Below, in pieces: positions 1-8,375 of a stretch of DNA of 56,396 nt. Position numbers and translations under genes: made by a program. Each line of letters starts with the position of its first letter. Positions within the stretch are counted from its first letter, which is position 1. The notes beneath the pieces are model-generated. The model worked only from the letters and a program-made list of their open reading frames with translations, had not been told where the DNA came from and did not search any database. Source of the DNA: an uncultured Prevotellaceae bacterium (GTDB taxonomy: Bacteria > Bacteroidota > Bacteroidia > Bacteroidales > Bacteroidaceae); assembly GCA_900314655.1 (NCBI GenBank), contig OMWC01000025.1, positions 1 through 56,396 on the forward strand. The letters are read 5' to 3'.

Positions 1-275
1 CCAACGGACGGGGACGACCCGGCTGGGGTAAACTTTTTTTACTTGCTTGCTTCATTGAATAGATCGATTTTTATATCAACCTATAGCAGGACAAGACACG
101 AAATCCTGAAAAAAGTTGATAGTTAATCCTGATTTTTTATGATAAAAAGCCTGTTTTTTGAGATTATTCTCGCAGCGTGCATGGAGTCTGCAGAGTGAAT
201 ATAACCTCTGTGAACTCTTATGTCTCGGCGTGAGTTTTCTTTGGAATTGTGTGGTGGCTGATGATGCGTTAAATT

Positions 276-323
276 ACTGCGGAGCCTCCGCAGTAGTACT
301 GCGGATGATGCGCAGTACTACTG
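276..323. repeat. Two adjacent perfect inverted repeats
   Basis: ACTGCGGAG and its complement are separated by one base (276-294). CAGTAGTACTGCG and its complement follow, separated by seven bases (291-323). The arms of the two hairpins overlap at CAGT, so only one can form fully at a time. Neither is followed by a T-run, so a terminator role is not supported. Confidence 0.7.
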
Positions 324-451
324 CCAATGGGTTGCAGGAGTATTGCAACTGGTTCGCACTTTTGCGAGAAACAACAGTGTGTTTTGCGAGAGATAAAAGC
401 GCGTATGCGAAAAACTGAGTGTTTTGGGGCGATTTTTTCAGCGGCAAGGCA

Positions 452-554
452 TTTTTGCTATCACTGCTATCACCTTGCTATCACTAAATTCAGCGTTGCA
501 ACTCACAGATATCCAACTGGTTACTGATTTTAGTGATAGCAGTGACAGCAAAAA
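452..554. repeat. 22-bp inverted repeat built from TGCTATCAC words
   Basis: The left arm (452-473) and right arm (533-554) are complementary at 21 of 22 positions and 59 bases apart. The word GCTATCAC occurs three times from 457 to 485. No gene lies between the arms. Function unknown. Confidence 0.7.
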
Positions 555-626
555 CAGGAAAACTTTTCTTCTGCGTGATGAAACATTTCTATGAAGGCTG
601 TTCCTATGATTTGGGATTTGCGACTC

Positions 627-662
627 ATAAAAAATCCGCCCGGCAGGATCTGCTGGGCGGAT
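627..662 (-). terminator. Intrinsic terminator of the infC-rpmI-rplT operon
   Basis: On the minus strand, ATCCGCCCAGCAG pairs with CTGCCGGGCGGAT (one G-T pair) around a four-base loop. It is followed directly by TTTTTTA. It lies 26 bases past the rplT stop, as expected for the operon end. Confidence 0.85.
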
Positions 663-687
663 GATTGTTCTCTAAAAGGGATGTTTC

Positions 688-1032
688 TTACTTCACCTTC
701 TCCACGATGGCCTTGAAAGCCTGAGGATTGTTCATGGCGAGGTCGGCGAGCACCTTGCGGTTGATCTCGATACCTGCCTTGTGGAGAGCACCCATCAGCT
801 GAGAGTAGCTGAGACCTTCGATACGGGCAGCTGCATTGATACGCTGAATCCAGAGGGCGCGGAAGTTGCGCTTCTTGTTCTTGCGGTCACGATATGCATA
901 GGTGAGACCTTTCTCGTAGGTATTCTTGGCAACGGTCCAAACGTTCTTACGTGCACCAAAGTAGCCGCGTGTAAGTTTCAGAATTCTCTTTCTCTTTGCT
1001 CTTGAAGCAACATGATTTACTGATCTTGGCAT
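688..1032 (-). CDS. rplT: 50S ribosomal protein L20
   Basis: L20 binds 23S rRNA early in assembly of the large ribosomal subunit. The 114-residue product has the family's length. Its basic N-terminus ([19 protein letters not shown]) is followed by the characteristic [14 protein letters not shown] segment and the [20 protein letters not shown] core. It is the last gene of infC-rpmI-rplT, starts 27 bases after rpmI, and ends before a strong terminator. In other bacteria L20 represses its own operon by binding the leader mRNA. No such site was identified here. Confidence 0.98.
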   Translation of the reverse strand: MPRSVNHVASRAKRKRILKLTRGYFGARKNVWTVAKNTYEKGLTYAYRDRKNKKRNFRALWIQRINAAARIEGLSYSQLMGALHKAGIEINRKVLADLAMNNPQAFKAIVEKVK

Positions 1033-1059
1033 AATTCTTTTCCTTTCTAATTAATTAAA

Positions 1060-1257
1060 TTAACGGAGGCAGAGCAGATCGCGTACCTGCTTCAAGTTGC
1101 TGTTGTCTACAATTGCCTGGTGCACCAGGTTTCTCTTCTGTTTCTTGGTCTTCTTGGTCAAGATGTGGCTGTGATAAGCGTGATGACGCTTGATCTTGCC
1201 TGTTCCGGTGAAGCGGAAGCGCTTCTTGGCTCCGGAGTTTGTCTTTACTTTTGGCAT
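1060..1257 (-). CDS. rpmI: 50S ribosomal protein L35
   Basis: Small basic protein of the large ribosomal subunit. Its 65 residues match the family in length. The N-terminus [20 protein letters not shown] and the following [16 protein letters not shown] stretch are diagnostic. It lies between infC and rplT in the universally common order. The 118-base gap to infC is long for an operon and contains a tandem GATAAC-type repeat. The 5' flank ends in an A/T-rich tract, usual for translation starts in this phylum. Confidence 0.97.
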   Translation of the reverse strand: MPKVKTNSGAKKRFRFTGTGKIKRHHAYHSHILTKKTKKQKRNLVHQAIVDNSNLKQVRDLLCLR

Positions 1258-1338
1258 TTTGTCTTTAATTTAAATTGTTAATTATATTCAGTGAGGCGGC
1301 AACGTATTACCAAGACGTTACGCGCACTCGGGGTTTTC

Positions 1339-1367
1339 TAACGATAACGTTAACGATAACGATAACC
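1339..1367. repeat. Tandem TAACGA word repeat
   Basis: TAACGATAACG-type hexamers are repeated about five times just past the infC stop. Similar ATAACG words recur at 19233-19255 and 31336-31365. This is one of several simple-word families found at gene ends in this window. Confidence 0.7.
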
Positions 1368-1375
1368 TTAGGAGG

Positions 1376-2074
1376 TTAATCTTCACTTTCTGACTTGAGC
1401 TTGGCCAGGATGTCTTCGCCGTTCTTCATGTTGGCGAACATGCCTCCGTTGGCGGGTGCTTCGGGAGCGGATTCTTTCTGCTGGCGAGCGGCCTCCTTAG
1501 CATCGGCTTCGGCTTGCTCGCGGTCGCGCTTCTGCTGGCTCTTCTTGGCTACGCCGGCCTTCTTGGGGCTCATGTAGAGGAACATCTTCTTGCCTTCCAA
1601 TGAGGGCATCTGGTCAACCTTGCCGTATTCCTCGAGATCGTTGGCAAAACGCAGCAGCAATACTTCGCCCTGCTCCTTGAAGAGGATGCTTCGGCCGCGG
1701 AAGAAGACGTAGGCACGTACCTTATTGCCTTCCTCGAGGAATTCCTTGGCATGCTTCAGTTTGAAGTTGTAGTCGTGCTCGTCGGTCTGAGGTCCGAAGC
1801 GGATTTCCTTCACTTCCTGCTTCACCTGCTTTTGCTTCATTTCCTTGGCACGCTTCTTCTGCTGGTAGAGGAACTTACTGTAGTCAATGAGTCGGCAAAC
1901 GGGTGGATTGGCATTGGGTGAGATCTCTACGAGATCGACGCCCTGGTCGCGGGCCATGTCAAGTGCCTGCCGGGTAGGCATCACGGTGGAGCCGTTATCG
2001 CCCACGATTCTTACTTCACGAACACGTATCTGCTCGTTGATCCGGTATTGATTACCTTTTTTGTCTTGCTTCAT
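1376..2074 (-). CDS. infC: Translation initiation factor IF-3
   Basis: IF-3 binds the 30S subunit, blocks premature subunit joining and checks start codon-anticodon pairing. The N-domain (about 10-80) shows [15 protein letters not shown] and [19 protein letters not shown] lysine-rich linker follows (about 85-105), then the C-domain from [17 protein letters not shown]. At 232 residues it is longer than the usual ~180. The extra is a C-terminal acidic/Ala-rich tail after the MSPKK segment, common in Bacteroidota. The start gives the canonical N-terminus. Its own promoter precedes it, so it is probably transcribed separately from thrS here. Confidence 0.97.
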   Translation of the reverse strand: MKQDKKGNQYRINEQIRVREVRIVGDNGSTVMPTRQALDMARDQGVDLVEISPNANPPVCRLIDYSKFLYQQKKRAKEMKQKQVKQEVKEIRFGPQTDEHDYNFKLKHAKEFLEEGNKVRAYVFFRGRSILFKEQGEVLLLRFANDLEEYGKVDQMPSLEGKKMFLYMSPKKAGVAKKSQQKRDREQAEADAKEAARQQKESAPEAPANGGMFANMKNGEDILAKLKSESED

Positions 2075-2114
2075 TAACTGTTTTAAAAGTTCTTACTCGA
2101 GTGATTATTTCGAA

Positions 2115-2194
2115 ATCGGCTGCAAAGGTAGTAAGAAATTGAGAAAATGAGACAATGAGAAAATGAGAAATGAAGGGTTTTACGCTTTTTTAAC
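2115..2194 (-). promoter_or_regulatory. infC promoter module
   Basis: On the minus strand a TACCTTTG -7 box (2123-2130) lies about 50 bases upstream of infC. The 80-base block around it, including GAGAAAATGAG words and a TTTTACG-T-run segment, aligns without gaps to the block upstream of thrS (5136-5215). No clear TTG sits at the ideal -33 spacing. Confidence 0.65.
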
Positions 2195-2215
2195 AAATAA
2201 CGCAGCGGAAGGGGA

Positions 2216-2384
2216 ACAAAAACATGAAAAACATCAGTGAAGACCGGATGCTTCTTTGAAAGCATCTGCTGTGGCGAAGGAGTTTTTTCCTTTGTAAGTC
2301 CTTCGGCCTTACAGATAAAAAAGCTCCACCACCCCAGCACCCCTTGCGGGGCTTCGGTCTTCACTGAGAAAACAATAAAAACCT
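2216..2384 (+). repeat. Left structured inverted element flanking the GxxExxR gene
   Basis: This block of ~169 bases is repeated, inverted and diverged, at 2910-3073. By hand it folds as an outer stem (CAGTGAAGACCG 2235-2246 with 2355-2366) enclosing three hairpins: GATGCTT/AAGCATC, GTAAG/CTTAC and CCCC/GGGG. The segment around GTAAGTCCTTCGGCCTTAC is identical in both copies. The outer stem differs in sequence but still pairs. The gene-proximal edge AAACAATAAAAACCT is shared. Confidence 0.8.
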
Positions 2385-2429
2385 ACGTTGCAAGTATCAG
2401 GAATAGTAACAAGCCCTTAGTCACTTGTA

Positions 2430-2860
2430 TCAGAAAGCGATAATACGTTGACTGTCAATATCCAAATAGTATTTTTCACACTGATCTTTGATGGGTGCAA
2501 AATTATAGAGAATGCCTATCCTCGTTTTAGAAAGACGCATATAGCTCCATAACTGTTGCCTTTCTTCATTCCCGAGTTTCTCTACAGCTTTGCATTCCAA
2601 AAACGCGTATTCCTTTACTTTGAAATCAACCCGATGCGTATGTTTGATGGGCTTGCCATGATAATGAACACAAAATGTGAATTCCTTCACAAAAGGTATT
2701 TTTGTTCAGATAGCTCTATCTCCAATGCATCCTGATACATATACTCATTGAGAAATGGTCCCATCCCTTGATGTACTCGCTGGCAGCACCCAAGGATGTC
2801 ATAGACATACTGCTTCAATTGATCCCCAAAAGTCAAGTCTATAGGATTTCCACTTTTCAT
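2430..2860 (-). pseudogene. GxxExxR family protein, frameshifted
   Basis: Small protein of the GxxExxR family, whose function is not established (weak resemblance to PD-(D/E)XK folds has been proposed, from memory). The upstream part reads MKSGNPIDLTF..., then VHQGMGPFLNEYMYQDALEI, matching the family's VHxxLGPGLLExxYxxAL core. It stops after 53 codons near 2697. The remainder (PFVKEFTFC... then RVDFKV, ECKAVEKL and ILYNF) continues in another frame for about 86 codons. One extra base in the ACCTTTTG run would restore a ~140-residue protein of normal length. The gene sits between two inverted structured elements and separates thrS from infC, which are adjacent in many relatives. Confidence 0.8.
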
Positions 2861-2909
2861 AATTCTATTCAGCTAGTGTTCACGATTTGCTATGATAACG
2901 AGACCACAA

Positions 2910-3073
2910 AGGTTTTTATTGTTTTCGCGTAAAGGATGAAGCCCTGAAAGGGGCTGTCGGGTCGATGAGGGTTTTTATCTGTAAGGCCGAAGGACTTACA
3001 AGGAAAAGCCATCAGCATCACGGCAGATGCTTTGGAAAAGCATTCAGCCTTTACGGGGTTTTCTTTGTTTTTG
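2910..3073 (-). repeat. Right structured inverted element flanking the GxxExxR gene
   Basis: Inverted counterpart of 2216-2384. Its outer stem is CGTAAAGG (2928-2935) with CCTTTACG (3048-3055), plus TGAA/TTCA inside. These bases differ from the left copy yet complementarity is kept. Hairpins equivalent to all three in the left copy are present, including AGCCC/GGGCT in place of CCCC/GGGG. Confidence 0.8.
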
Positions 3074-3088
3074 TTTTATAATAAAAGA

Positions 3089-3128
3089 ATGAAGAGTGAA
3101 AAATGGGGGACATTCTTCACTCTTCACT
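3089..3128 (-). terminator. Hairpin after thrS
   Basis: GAAGAGTGAA (3091-3100) pairs with TTCACTCTTC (3116-3125) about 20 bases past the thrS stop. On the minus strand it is followed by an A/T-rich tract rather than a clean U-run. The arms are made of the TTCACTC word that recurs at 42578-42610 and 48349-48379. A terminator role is likely but not certain. Confidence 0.5.
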
Positions 3129-3147
3129 CTTATCTATACACTTCAAA

Positions 3148-5112
3148 TCAGTCTTCGGGACGGATGTCGGTGGCCTTGAGCATCTCAGCTACTTCGGCGT
3201 TGATCTTCGAGGCGAAGTCTTCTTTCTTCATCTGACCCTGGTCGCCGCCGCCTTGCTTGCGGACACTGACCAAACCTTCTGACTGCTCTTTCTCGCCTAC
3301 AACAAGCATGTAGGGGATACGGCGCAACTCGTTGTCGCGGATCTTACGGCCAATCTTCTCATTGCGGCTGTCAACACTGGCACGGATGCCCTGCTGTCCG
3401 AGGTAGTTCTGGACGTCCTTGGCGTAGTCGTTGAACTTCTCAGAGATAGGCAGGATAACAACCTGATCGGGGGTGAGCCAGAGGGGGAAGTGTCCGGCGG
3501 TGTGCTCGATAAGCACGGCAGTGAAACGCTCCATGGAGCCGAAAGGCGCACGGTGGATCATCACCGGGGTCTGCTTAGAGTTGTCTTCGGCGGTGTATTC
3601 GAGTTTGAAGCGCACAGGGAGGTTGTAGTCCACCTGGATGGTGCCCAACTGCCAGCGGCGTCCGATGGCATCCTTGACCATGAAGTCGAGCTTGGGACCG
3701 TAGAAGGCTGCCTCGCCATATTCTACCTTGGCATCGAGGCCTTTCTCCTTGCAGGCGTCGATAATGGCCTGCTCTGCTTCTGCCCATACTTCGTCGCTAC
3801 CGATGTACTTCTCGTGGTCGTTAGGATCGCGGAGGGAAATCTGGGCTTCGAAGTTGTCAAAATTGAAGGTGGAGAAGACAGTCTTGATGATGTCCATGAC
3901 ACGTATGAACTCGGTCTTGATCTGATCGGGACGGCAGAAGATGTGGGCATCGTCCTGCGTGAATGAACGCACTCGGGTGAGGCCGTGGAGCTCGCCGCTC
4001 TTCTCATAACGATAGACGGTGCCGAACTCTGCAATGCGCAGGGGCAGGTCCTTGTAGGAACGGGGCTTGTTGGCGAAGATCTCACAGTGGTGAGGGCAGT
4101 TCATCGGCTTCAGCATGTATTCCTCGTCATCCTCAGGGGTATGGATGGGCTGGAAGGAGTCCTTGCCGTAGTGGGCATAGTGGCCGGAGGTGACATAGAG
4201 GTTCTTGGAACCGATATGCGGGGTGATAACTTCCTGATAGCCGTAGTTCTTCTGAATCTTACGCAGCATGTCCTGCAGGCGCAGACGGAGATCGGTGCCC
4301 TTGGGGAGCCAGATGGGCAGACCCTTACCTACGCGGTCGGAGAACATGAAGAGCTCCATCTCCTTACCAATCTTGCGGTGGTCGCGCTTCTTGGCTTCTT
4401 CGAGCATGACGAGATACTCGTCGAGCATCTTCTGTTTGGGGAAGGTGATACCATAGATACGCGTCATCTGCTCGCGCTTGGCATCGCCACGCCAGAAGGC
4501 ACCGGCAACGCTGGTTATCTTGATGGCCTTGATGATACCTGTTGACATGAGGTGAGGACCGCGGCAGAGGTCGGTGAAGGCACCCTGCGTATAGGTGGAA
4601 ATCGTGCCGTCCTCGAGGTCCTGGTCAATATGCTCGCACTTGTACTCCTGACCATCGGCCTTGAATTCCTTCAGGGCATCGGCCTTGGAGACTTCGCGGC
4701 GAACGACGGCCTCGTCCTTCTTGGCGAGTTCCTTCATCTTGGCCTCGATCTTGGGGAAGTCGTTCTCGGAGATGGCTGTGCCTTCGGGTGGCATGACGTC
4801 GTAGAAGAAGCCATTCTCAACGGCAGGTCCGAAACCAAACTGAATGCCGGGATAGAGCTCCTGCAGGGCCTCTGCCAAAAGGTGGGCGGAGGTGTGCCAG
4901 AAGGTGTGCTTACCCTCTTCGTCCTCAAACTTATAGAGGGCGATGGTGGCATCTTCATTGATGGGTCGGTTCAACTCTGTGGTCTCACCATTCACGCCGC
5001 AACTCACAACGTTGCGTGCCAGAGCCGGTGAGATGCTCTCGGCAATCTGCAAACCAGTGACGCCCTGCTCATATTCGCGTACAGAGCCGTCTGGGAAAGT
5101 GATTTTGATCAT
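3148..5112 (-). CDS. thrS: Threonine-tRNA ligase
   Basis: Cytoplasmic class II synthetase that charges tRNA-Thr. Its 654 residues have full-length bacterial architecture. An N-terminal TGS domain (about 1-60, starting [17 protein letters not shown]) is followed by the editing domain with [11 protein letters not shown] (HxxxH) and LCRGPHL. The catalytic core (about 240-530) shows [10 protein letters not shown], the motif 2 region [14 protein letters not shown] and the motif 3 region [11 protein letters not shown]. The anticodon-binding domain with [11 protein letters not shown] lies at the end. It has its own TACCTTTG promoter. The infC operon that usually follows is displaced by about 1 kb of inserted sequence. 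Confidence 0.98.
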   Translation of the reverse strand: MIKITFPDGSVREYEQGVTGLQIAESISPALARNVVSCGVNGETTELNRPINEDATIALYKFEDEEGKHTFWHTSAHLLAEALQELYPGIQFGFGPAVENGFFYDVMPPEGTAISENDFPKIEAKMKELAKKDEAVVRREVSKADALKEFKADGQEYKCEHIDQDLEDGTISTYTQGAFTDLCRGPHLMSTGIIKAIKITSVAGAFWRGDAKREQMTRIYGITFPKQKMLDEYLVMLEEAKKRDHRKIGKEMELFMFSDRVGKGLPIWLPKGTDLRLRLQDMLRKIQKNYGYQEVITPHIGSKNLYVTSGHYAHYGKDSFQPIHTPEDDEEYMLKPMNCPHHCEIFANKPRSYKDLPLRIAEFGTVYRYEKSGELHGLTRVRSFTQDDAHIFCRPDQIKTEFIRVMDIIKTVFSTFNFDNFEAQISLRDPNDHEKYIGSDEVWAEAEQAIIDACKEKGLDAKVEYGEAAFYGPKLDFMVKDAIGRRWQLGTIQVDYNLPVRFKLEYTAEDNSKQTPVMIHRAPFGSMERFTAVLIEHTAGHFPLWLTPDQVVILPISEKFNDYAKDVQNYLGQQGIRASVDSRNEKIGRKIRDNELRRIPYMLVVGEKEQSEGLVSVRKQGGGDQGQMKKEDFASKINAEVAEMLKATDIRPED

Positions 5113-5135
5113 ATCTACAATATATGTTTTTATTT

Positions 5136-5215
5136 ATCGGCTGCAAAGGTAGTAAGAAAATGAGAAATTGAGGAAATGAGAAAATGAGAAATTGCACCTT
5201 TTACGTTTTTTAACC
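5136..5215 (-). promoter_or_regulatory. thrS promoter module
   Basis: The -7 box TACCTTTG (minus strand, 5144-5151) lies about 30 bases upstream of the thrS start. The whole 80-base block aligns gap-free to the infC promoter block at 2115-2194, with roughly ten differences. It includes GAGAAAATGAG words and TTTTACG followed by a T-run. Confidence 0.7.
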
Positions 5216-7242
5216 TATTTCTTTGTCTTCTGCTGTTTCTTCAGGATGCTATAGGCGTTGTAGAGGCCCAGTTCGCCTGCCTTGCTGAGGTCTTTGTTGC
5301 CCTCGGCGACATTGCCGGCATAGATGCGACAGAGTCCGCGGTTATAATAGGCTTCGGCCAGGTTAGGGTCATGCTGGATGGCTTTGGTGAAGTCGTCGAT
5401 GGCATGGTTATAGTCCTGACGGAGGGCGTAGAAGGTGGCACGGTCGTAGAGCAGGTAGGCATTGCGGGGACTGCGCTTGATGGCCTCGTTGAAATCGTCC
5501 ATGGCACGGGCGTTCTTCAGCTGGGTGTCAACGCCTTGGGAAGCTGTGAATTCGTTCATCATGACCTGACAGACGGCCCGCTGCCAATAGCCCAAGGGCG
5601 AGAGGCTGTCGAGCTGTATATAGGCGGTGAGGTCGTTGATGGCGGCTTCCTGATTCTGCGTGGAGGTGTAGGCGATGGCGCGTTCGAGGAGGAGCCCCTT
5701 GCTCTCGCGCAGGTCGCGGATGTCCTGGATCTGGCTGGTGAGCGTGTCAATCAGGGCGAAATAGGCCTTCGACTCCCGCTCGTCGAGCGATTTGGCGGAA
5801 CCGCTCACATAGACGCGATGGAGGGGACGCGGCTTGGTATTGAAGCGTTCGACGTCCTGATCGAAGGTCATCACTTCCTTGAGGCCATTGGTGTGGTGTT
5901 GATATGACAGGCAGAAGAGGGGCAGGAAATCGTTTTCCACCTTGCGGTTCTGCACTCGTCCGCGGTAGGCCGAGGCATACTCATGTTTCACTTCCTGTTC
6001 ATCTTCCTCGACCAGCTGGTTATACTTGTCCATATCAATATCCGAGAGCTTGCGCACTGCCTTCCGCTGCTGCTTGCTCCAGCGGGGCTGATAGCCCAGG
6101 TGTTTGTCTTGCTGGGCCTTGAAGATGCGGAACTCGTCCATCTCAGCCTTGGCAATCATGCCCAGGCGACGATAGCAGGAGGCGCGATAGCTGAGACCGG
6201 TCCAGAAATTGGGGAAGCGGTCGATGACCGTGGAATAGTCGCGGATAGCTCCGCGGAGATTGCCCGTACGATCGAGCAGCAGGGCGCGGTTGAAGATGGC
6301 CATGATATTGGTAGGCTCATTCTGGATAATGAAGTCGAAATCATCGATGGCGCGGTTGTCGTCGCCTACCTGTACGCGCAGTTGTCCGCGGTTGTAGTGT
6401 GCCAGGAAGTTGTTGGGTTCCAGTTCGATGGCCTTGTCATAGTCGGCCATGGCTCCGCGAAGATTGTTGATATTATAGCGCGAAAGGGCGCGGTTGATGT
6501 AATAGCCAGCCACGGAGGGTTTGAGGTGGATGGCTTTGGAGAGCTGTGTGTCGGCATCCTTCCATTGCTTCCGGCTCATGGAAATCATGCCGCGCACCAT
6601 CCATGCCTCACCATCGTACTCGTCCAGTTCGAGGGCTTTATCCAGATGACCTGCCGCCCTGACGGTATCTTTCTGACGGAGAGCCACTTCGGCCTTCAGT
6701 TGCCATGCCTTGGCGTAGTTTTTCCAGCGGTTGGTCATAGAGTCGAGGTCGGCATTGGCCTGATCGTAATCCTTGTCCTCAATGCGACAGAGCACACGGT
6801 TGTACCAAAGACCCTGACTGGTGGGATCATACTGGATGCTGCAATCGTAGTCGGCAATGGCTTCCTTGTACTTCTTCTGACGGATACGGCAAAGACCGCG
6901 CAACTCGTACTGACCGGAAATGTAAGGATTGAGACGGATGGCCTCGGAACAGTCGTTCTCGGCTCCCATCCAGTCGTCGAGATAGAATTTGGCCACTCCC
7001 CTGAAGAACCAGGGCTCGTAGAGATAGGGCTTGGCGGTAATGACCTGATTGAAATACTGTATGGACAGCACGTAATCCTCATAATAGAGGGCTGCACGCC
7101 CGGCTGTCAATACGCGGTCGATGTTGTACTGGGCGAATGTGAGAAGGGGACTGAAGAAAAGAAGAAGGAGAAGACCCACCCTCCTGCCCCTCCCTATATG
7201 GAGGGGAGTAATCAGTCTTACCGCAAGATTCTTTATCCTCAT
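5215..7242 (-). CDS. Exported tetratricopeptide repeat protein
   Basis: Probable periplasmic or outer-membrane-facing scaffold built from TPR units. The hydrophobic run VGLLLLLFFSPLLTFAQ is a signal peptide ending near residue 38. About ten TPR-like 34-residue units follow in two blocks (about 40-380 and 545-665), with repeated A/GxxDxxxAIxLxP patterns such as GAMADYDKAIELEPN and AIDDFTKAIQHDPN. A non-repeat linker rich in charged residues separates them (about 385-540). The basic n-region preceding the signal peptide is encoded by a copy of the G/C-rich palindromic repeat, so the start codon choice is less certain than the reading frame. It lies between def and thrS on the same strand. No specific function can be assigned. 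Confidence 0.85.
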   Translation of the reverse strand: MRIKNLAVRLITPLHIGRGRRVGLLLLLFFSPLLTFAQYNIDRVLTAGRAALYYEDYVLSIQYFNQVITAKPYLYEPWFFRGVAKFYLDDWMGAENDCSEAIRLNPYISGQYELRGLCRIRQKKYKEAIADYDCSIQYDPTSQGLWYNRVLCRIEDKDYDQANADLDSMTNRWKNYAKAWQLKAEVALRQKDTVRAAGHLDKALELDEYDGEAWMVRGMISMSRKQWKDADTQLSKAIHLKPSVAGYYINRALSRYNINNLRGAMADYDKAIELEPNNFLAHYNRGQLRVQVGDDNRAIDDFDFIIQNEPTNIMAIFNRALLLDRTGNLRGAIRDYSTVIDRFPNFWTGLSYRASCYRRLGMIAKAEMDEFRIFKAQQDKHLGYQPRWSKQQRKAVRKLSDIDMDKYNQLVEEDEQEVKHEYASAYRGRVQNRKVENDFLPLFCLSYQHHTNGLKEVMTFDQDVERFNTKPRPLHRVYVSGSAKSLDERESKAYFALIDTLTSQIQDIRDLRESKGLLLERAIAYTSTQNQEAAINDLTAYIQLDSLSPLGYWQRAVCQVMMNEFTASQGVDTQLKNARAMDDFNEAIKRSPRNAYLLYDRATFYALRQDYNHAIDDFTKAIQHDPNLAEAYYNRGLCRIYAGNVAEGNKDLSKAGELGLYNAYSILKKQQKTKK
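7171..7213. repeat. G/C-rich palindromic repeat, copy inside the TPR gene
   Basis: Contains CCCCTCCCTATATGGAGGGG. It is closely similar to the copies at 46775-46818 and 46885-46925. Read on the minus strand it encodes the TPLHIGRGRR part of the TPR protein's n-region. Confidence 0.8.
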
Positions 7243-7271
7243 GTCCTCAATATGAATCTATATCATCATGT

Positions 7272-7311
7272 AACCACGCCCCGCCCTATAGGGAGAGGAC
7301 GGGGGCGGGTC
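7272..7311. repeat. G/C-rich palindromic repeat, intergenic copy
   Basis: CCGCCC...GGGCGG with an inner CCCTATAGGG, followed on the plus strand by seven Ts. It lies between def and the TPR gene, both on the minus strand, so its plus-strand terminator look has no obvious client gene. Confidence 0.7.
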
Positions 7312-7316
7312 TTTTT

Positions 7317-7880
7317 TTATCGTCTGACGGGTTTGGTGCGATAGGCGCAACGGTATTTGCCGAGCGTCATAGCCTTCAGCTTATTCTTGATCAGCTGGCG
7401 GCGCAGGGGGGTGATGCGGTCGATGAACATCTTGGCATCGAGATGGTCGAACTCGTGCTGCATCACACGGGCCAGATAGCCGCCGATCCATTCGTCGTGC
7501 TCCGTGCCGTCGAGCTCCATCCATTTGGCATGAATACGGGTGGGGCGCTGCACCTTCTCGTGGATACCAGGCAGCGAGAGGCAGCCTTCCTCGAGGTTGT
7601 CCTTGGGCGATTCTTCGTCGTATTCAAGGATATGGGGATTGATAAAGACCTTCTTGAAGTCTTTGTATTCAGGGAAATCCTCGGAAATCAAATCAAGGTC
7701 GATGACGACCAGGCGGATATTCTTTCCGATTTGTGGAGCGGCCAGTCCGATGCCTTCGCTGGAGGCCAGCGTCTCCCACATGTTATCTACCAGCTGCGTG
7801 AGTTCGGGATAATCGAGAGTGATATCCTCGCTTACTTTTCTCAGGCAGGGTTGTCCATATATATAAATAGGTAATATCAT
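7317..7880 (-). CDS. def: Peptide deformylase
   Basis: Metal-dependent enzyme that removes the formyl group from the N-terminal methionine of new proteins. All three family motifs are present in the 187-residue product: GIGLAAPQIG (about 40-50), EGCLSLPG (about 98-105) and QHEFDHLDAKMFID (about 140-153). The metal ligands are Cys of the second motif and both His of HExxH (here HEFDH). The C-terminal basic tail is normal for Bacteroidales. It lies downstream of ruvX and upstream of the TPR gene on the same strand. Confidence 0.97.
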   Translation of the reverse strand: MILPIYIYGQPCLRKVSEDITLDYPELTQLVDNMWETLASSEGIGLAAPQIGKNIRLVVIDLDLISEDFPEYKDFKKVFINPHILEYDEESPKDNLEEGCLSLPGIHEKVQRPTRIHAKWMELDGTEHDEWIGGYLARVMQHEFDHLDAKMFIDRITPLRRQLIKNKLKAMTLGKYRCAYRTKPVRR

Positions 7881-7885
7881 TATCG

Positions 7886-7919
7886 GGTGATGGGTGATGG
7901 GTGTTAGGTGATGGGTGAT
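7886..7919. repeat. GTGATGGGTGATGGG word repeat
   Basis: Tandem GTGATGG/GTGTTAGG words lie just upstream of def. The complementary word CCCATCACCCAACACCCA recurs at 41225-41244, at the frameshift of the peptide synthetase. Confidence 0.75.
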
Positions 7920-7949
7920 TTTTGCAGTGGGACAGCAGAACGCCTGACG

Positions 7950-8369
7950 TCAAAATCGTCTGCGACTCTCCAGGTAGCTCTGGAGAATGATAGTGGCAGA
8001 GATTTCATCGACGAGGGCCTTGTCCTGACGGTCTTTCTTCTTCAGGCCGCCGTCGATCATGGCCCGATGGGCGAGCACGGAGGTGAAACGCTCATCCACA
8101 TATTCTATGGGAACGGATGGCTGCGCCTTTCGCCAACGGTTGACAAACTGCTCCACGCGGGCCAGATTCTCACTTGGCTGCCCGTTGGGCTGCATAGGCT
8201 TACCAATGACGATGCGCTCTACCGACTCCTTAGCCATATAGGCCACCAGATAATCGTAGAGCGTGGATGTAGAAACAGTCGCCAACCCTCCGGCTATAAT
8301 CTGCAGAGGATCGGTGACTGCTATTCCTGTACGTCGTTTACCGTAATCTATAGAAAGGATTCTCGGCAC
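7950..8369 (-). CDS. ruvX: Holliday junction resolvase-like protein RuvX (YqgF)
   Basis: RNase H-fold nuclease linked to processing of pre-16S rRNA and/or Holliday junctions (family knowledge). The 139-residue product starts MPRILSIDYGKRRTGIAVTD, the first strand with the catalytic Asp. It also has IVIGKPMQPNG (about 62-72), YVDERFTSVLA (about 95-105) and the C-terminal DEISATIILQSYLE helix with conserved acidic residues. It lies seven bases downstream of the SPOR lipoprotein gene on the same strand, so the two are probably co-transcribed. Confidence 0.95.
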   Translation of the reverse strand: MPRILSIDYGKRRTGIAVTDPLQIIAGGLATVSTSTLYDYLVAYMAKESVERIVIGKPMQPNGQPSENLARVEQFVNRWRKAQPSVPIEYVDERFTSVLAHRAMIDGGLKKKDRQDKALVDEISATIILQSYLESRRRF

Positions 8370-8375
8370 CTTGGC

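Larger units (their letters stand above)
1..627. other. Non-coding stretch downstream of rplT
   Basis: No convincing gene is present. The open frames here have no family resemblance, no promoter of the TAnnTTTG type and no clear ribosome binding site. The stretch does hold two sets of inverted repeats, listed separately. From memory, a structured RNA called Bacteroidales-1 has been described downstream of L20 genes in this order. I cannot recognise its consensus here, so this is only a lead. Confidence 0.6.

Noticed and set aside
158..527. Two overlapping plus-strand open frames of 86 and 66 codons
   Set aside because: No promoter box, Cys/Trp-rich low-plausibility composition, and they run through inverted repeats. 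Treated as non-coding.
2083..2443. Short frames on both strands next to infC (93 and 68 codons)
   Set aside because: They run through the structured inverted element and the promoter module. No family resemblance.
5983..7344. Long plus-strand open frame of 453 codons opposite the TPR gene
   Set aside because: Antisense shadow caused by codon bias of the repeated TPR gene. No start signal or family features.
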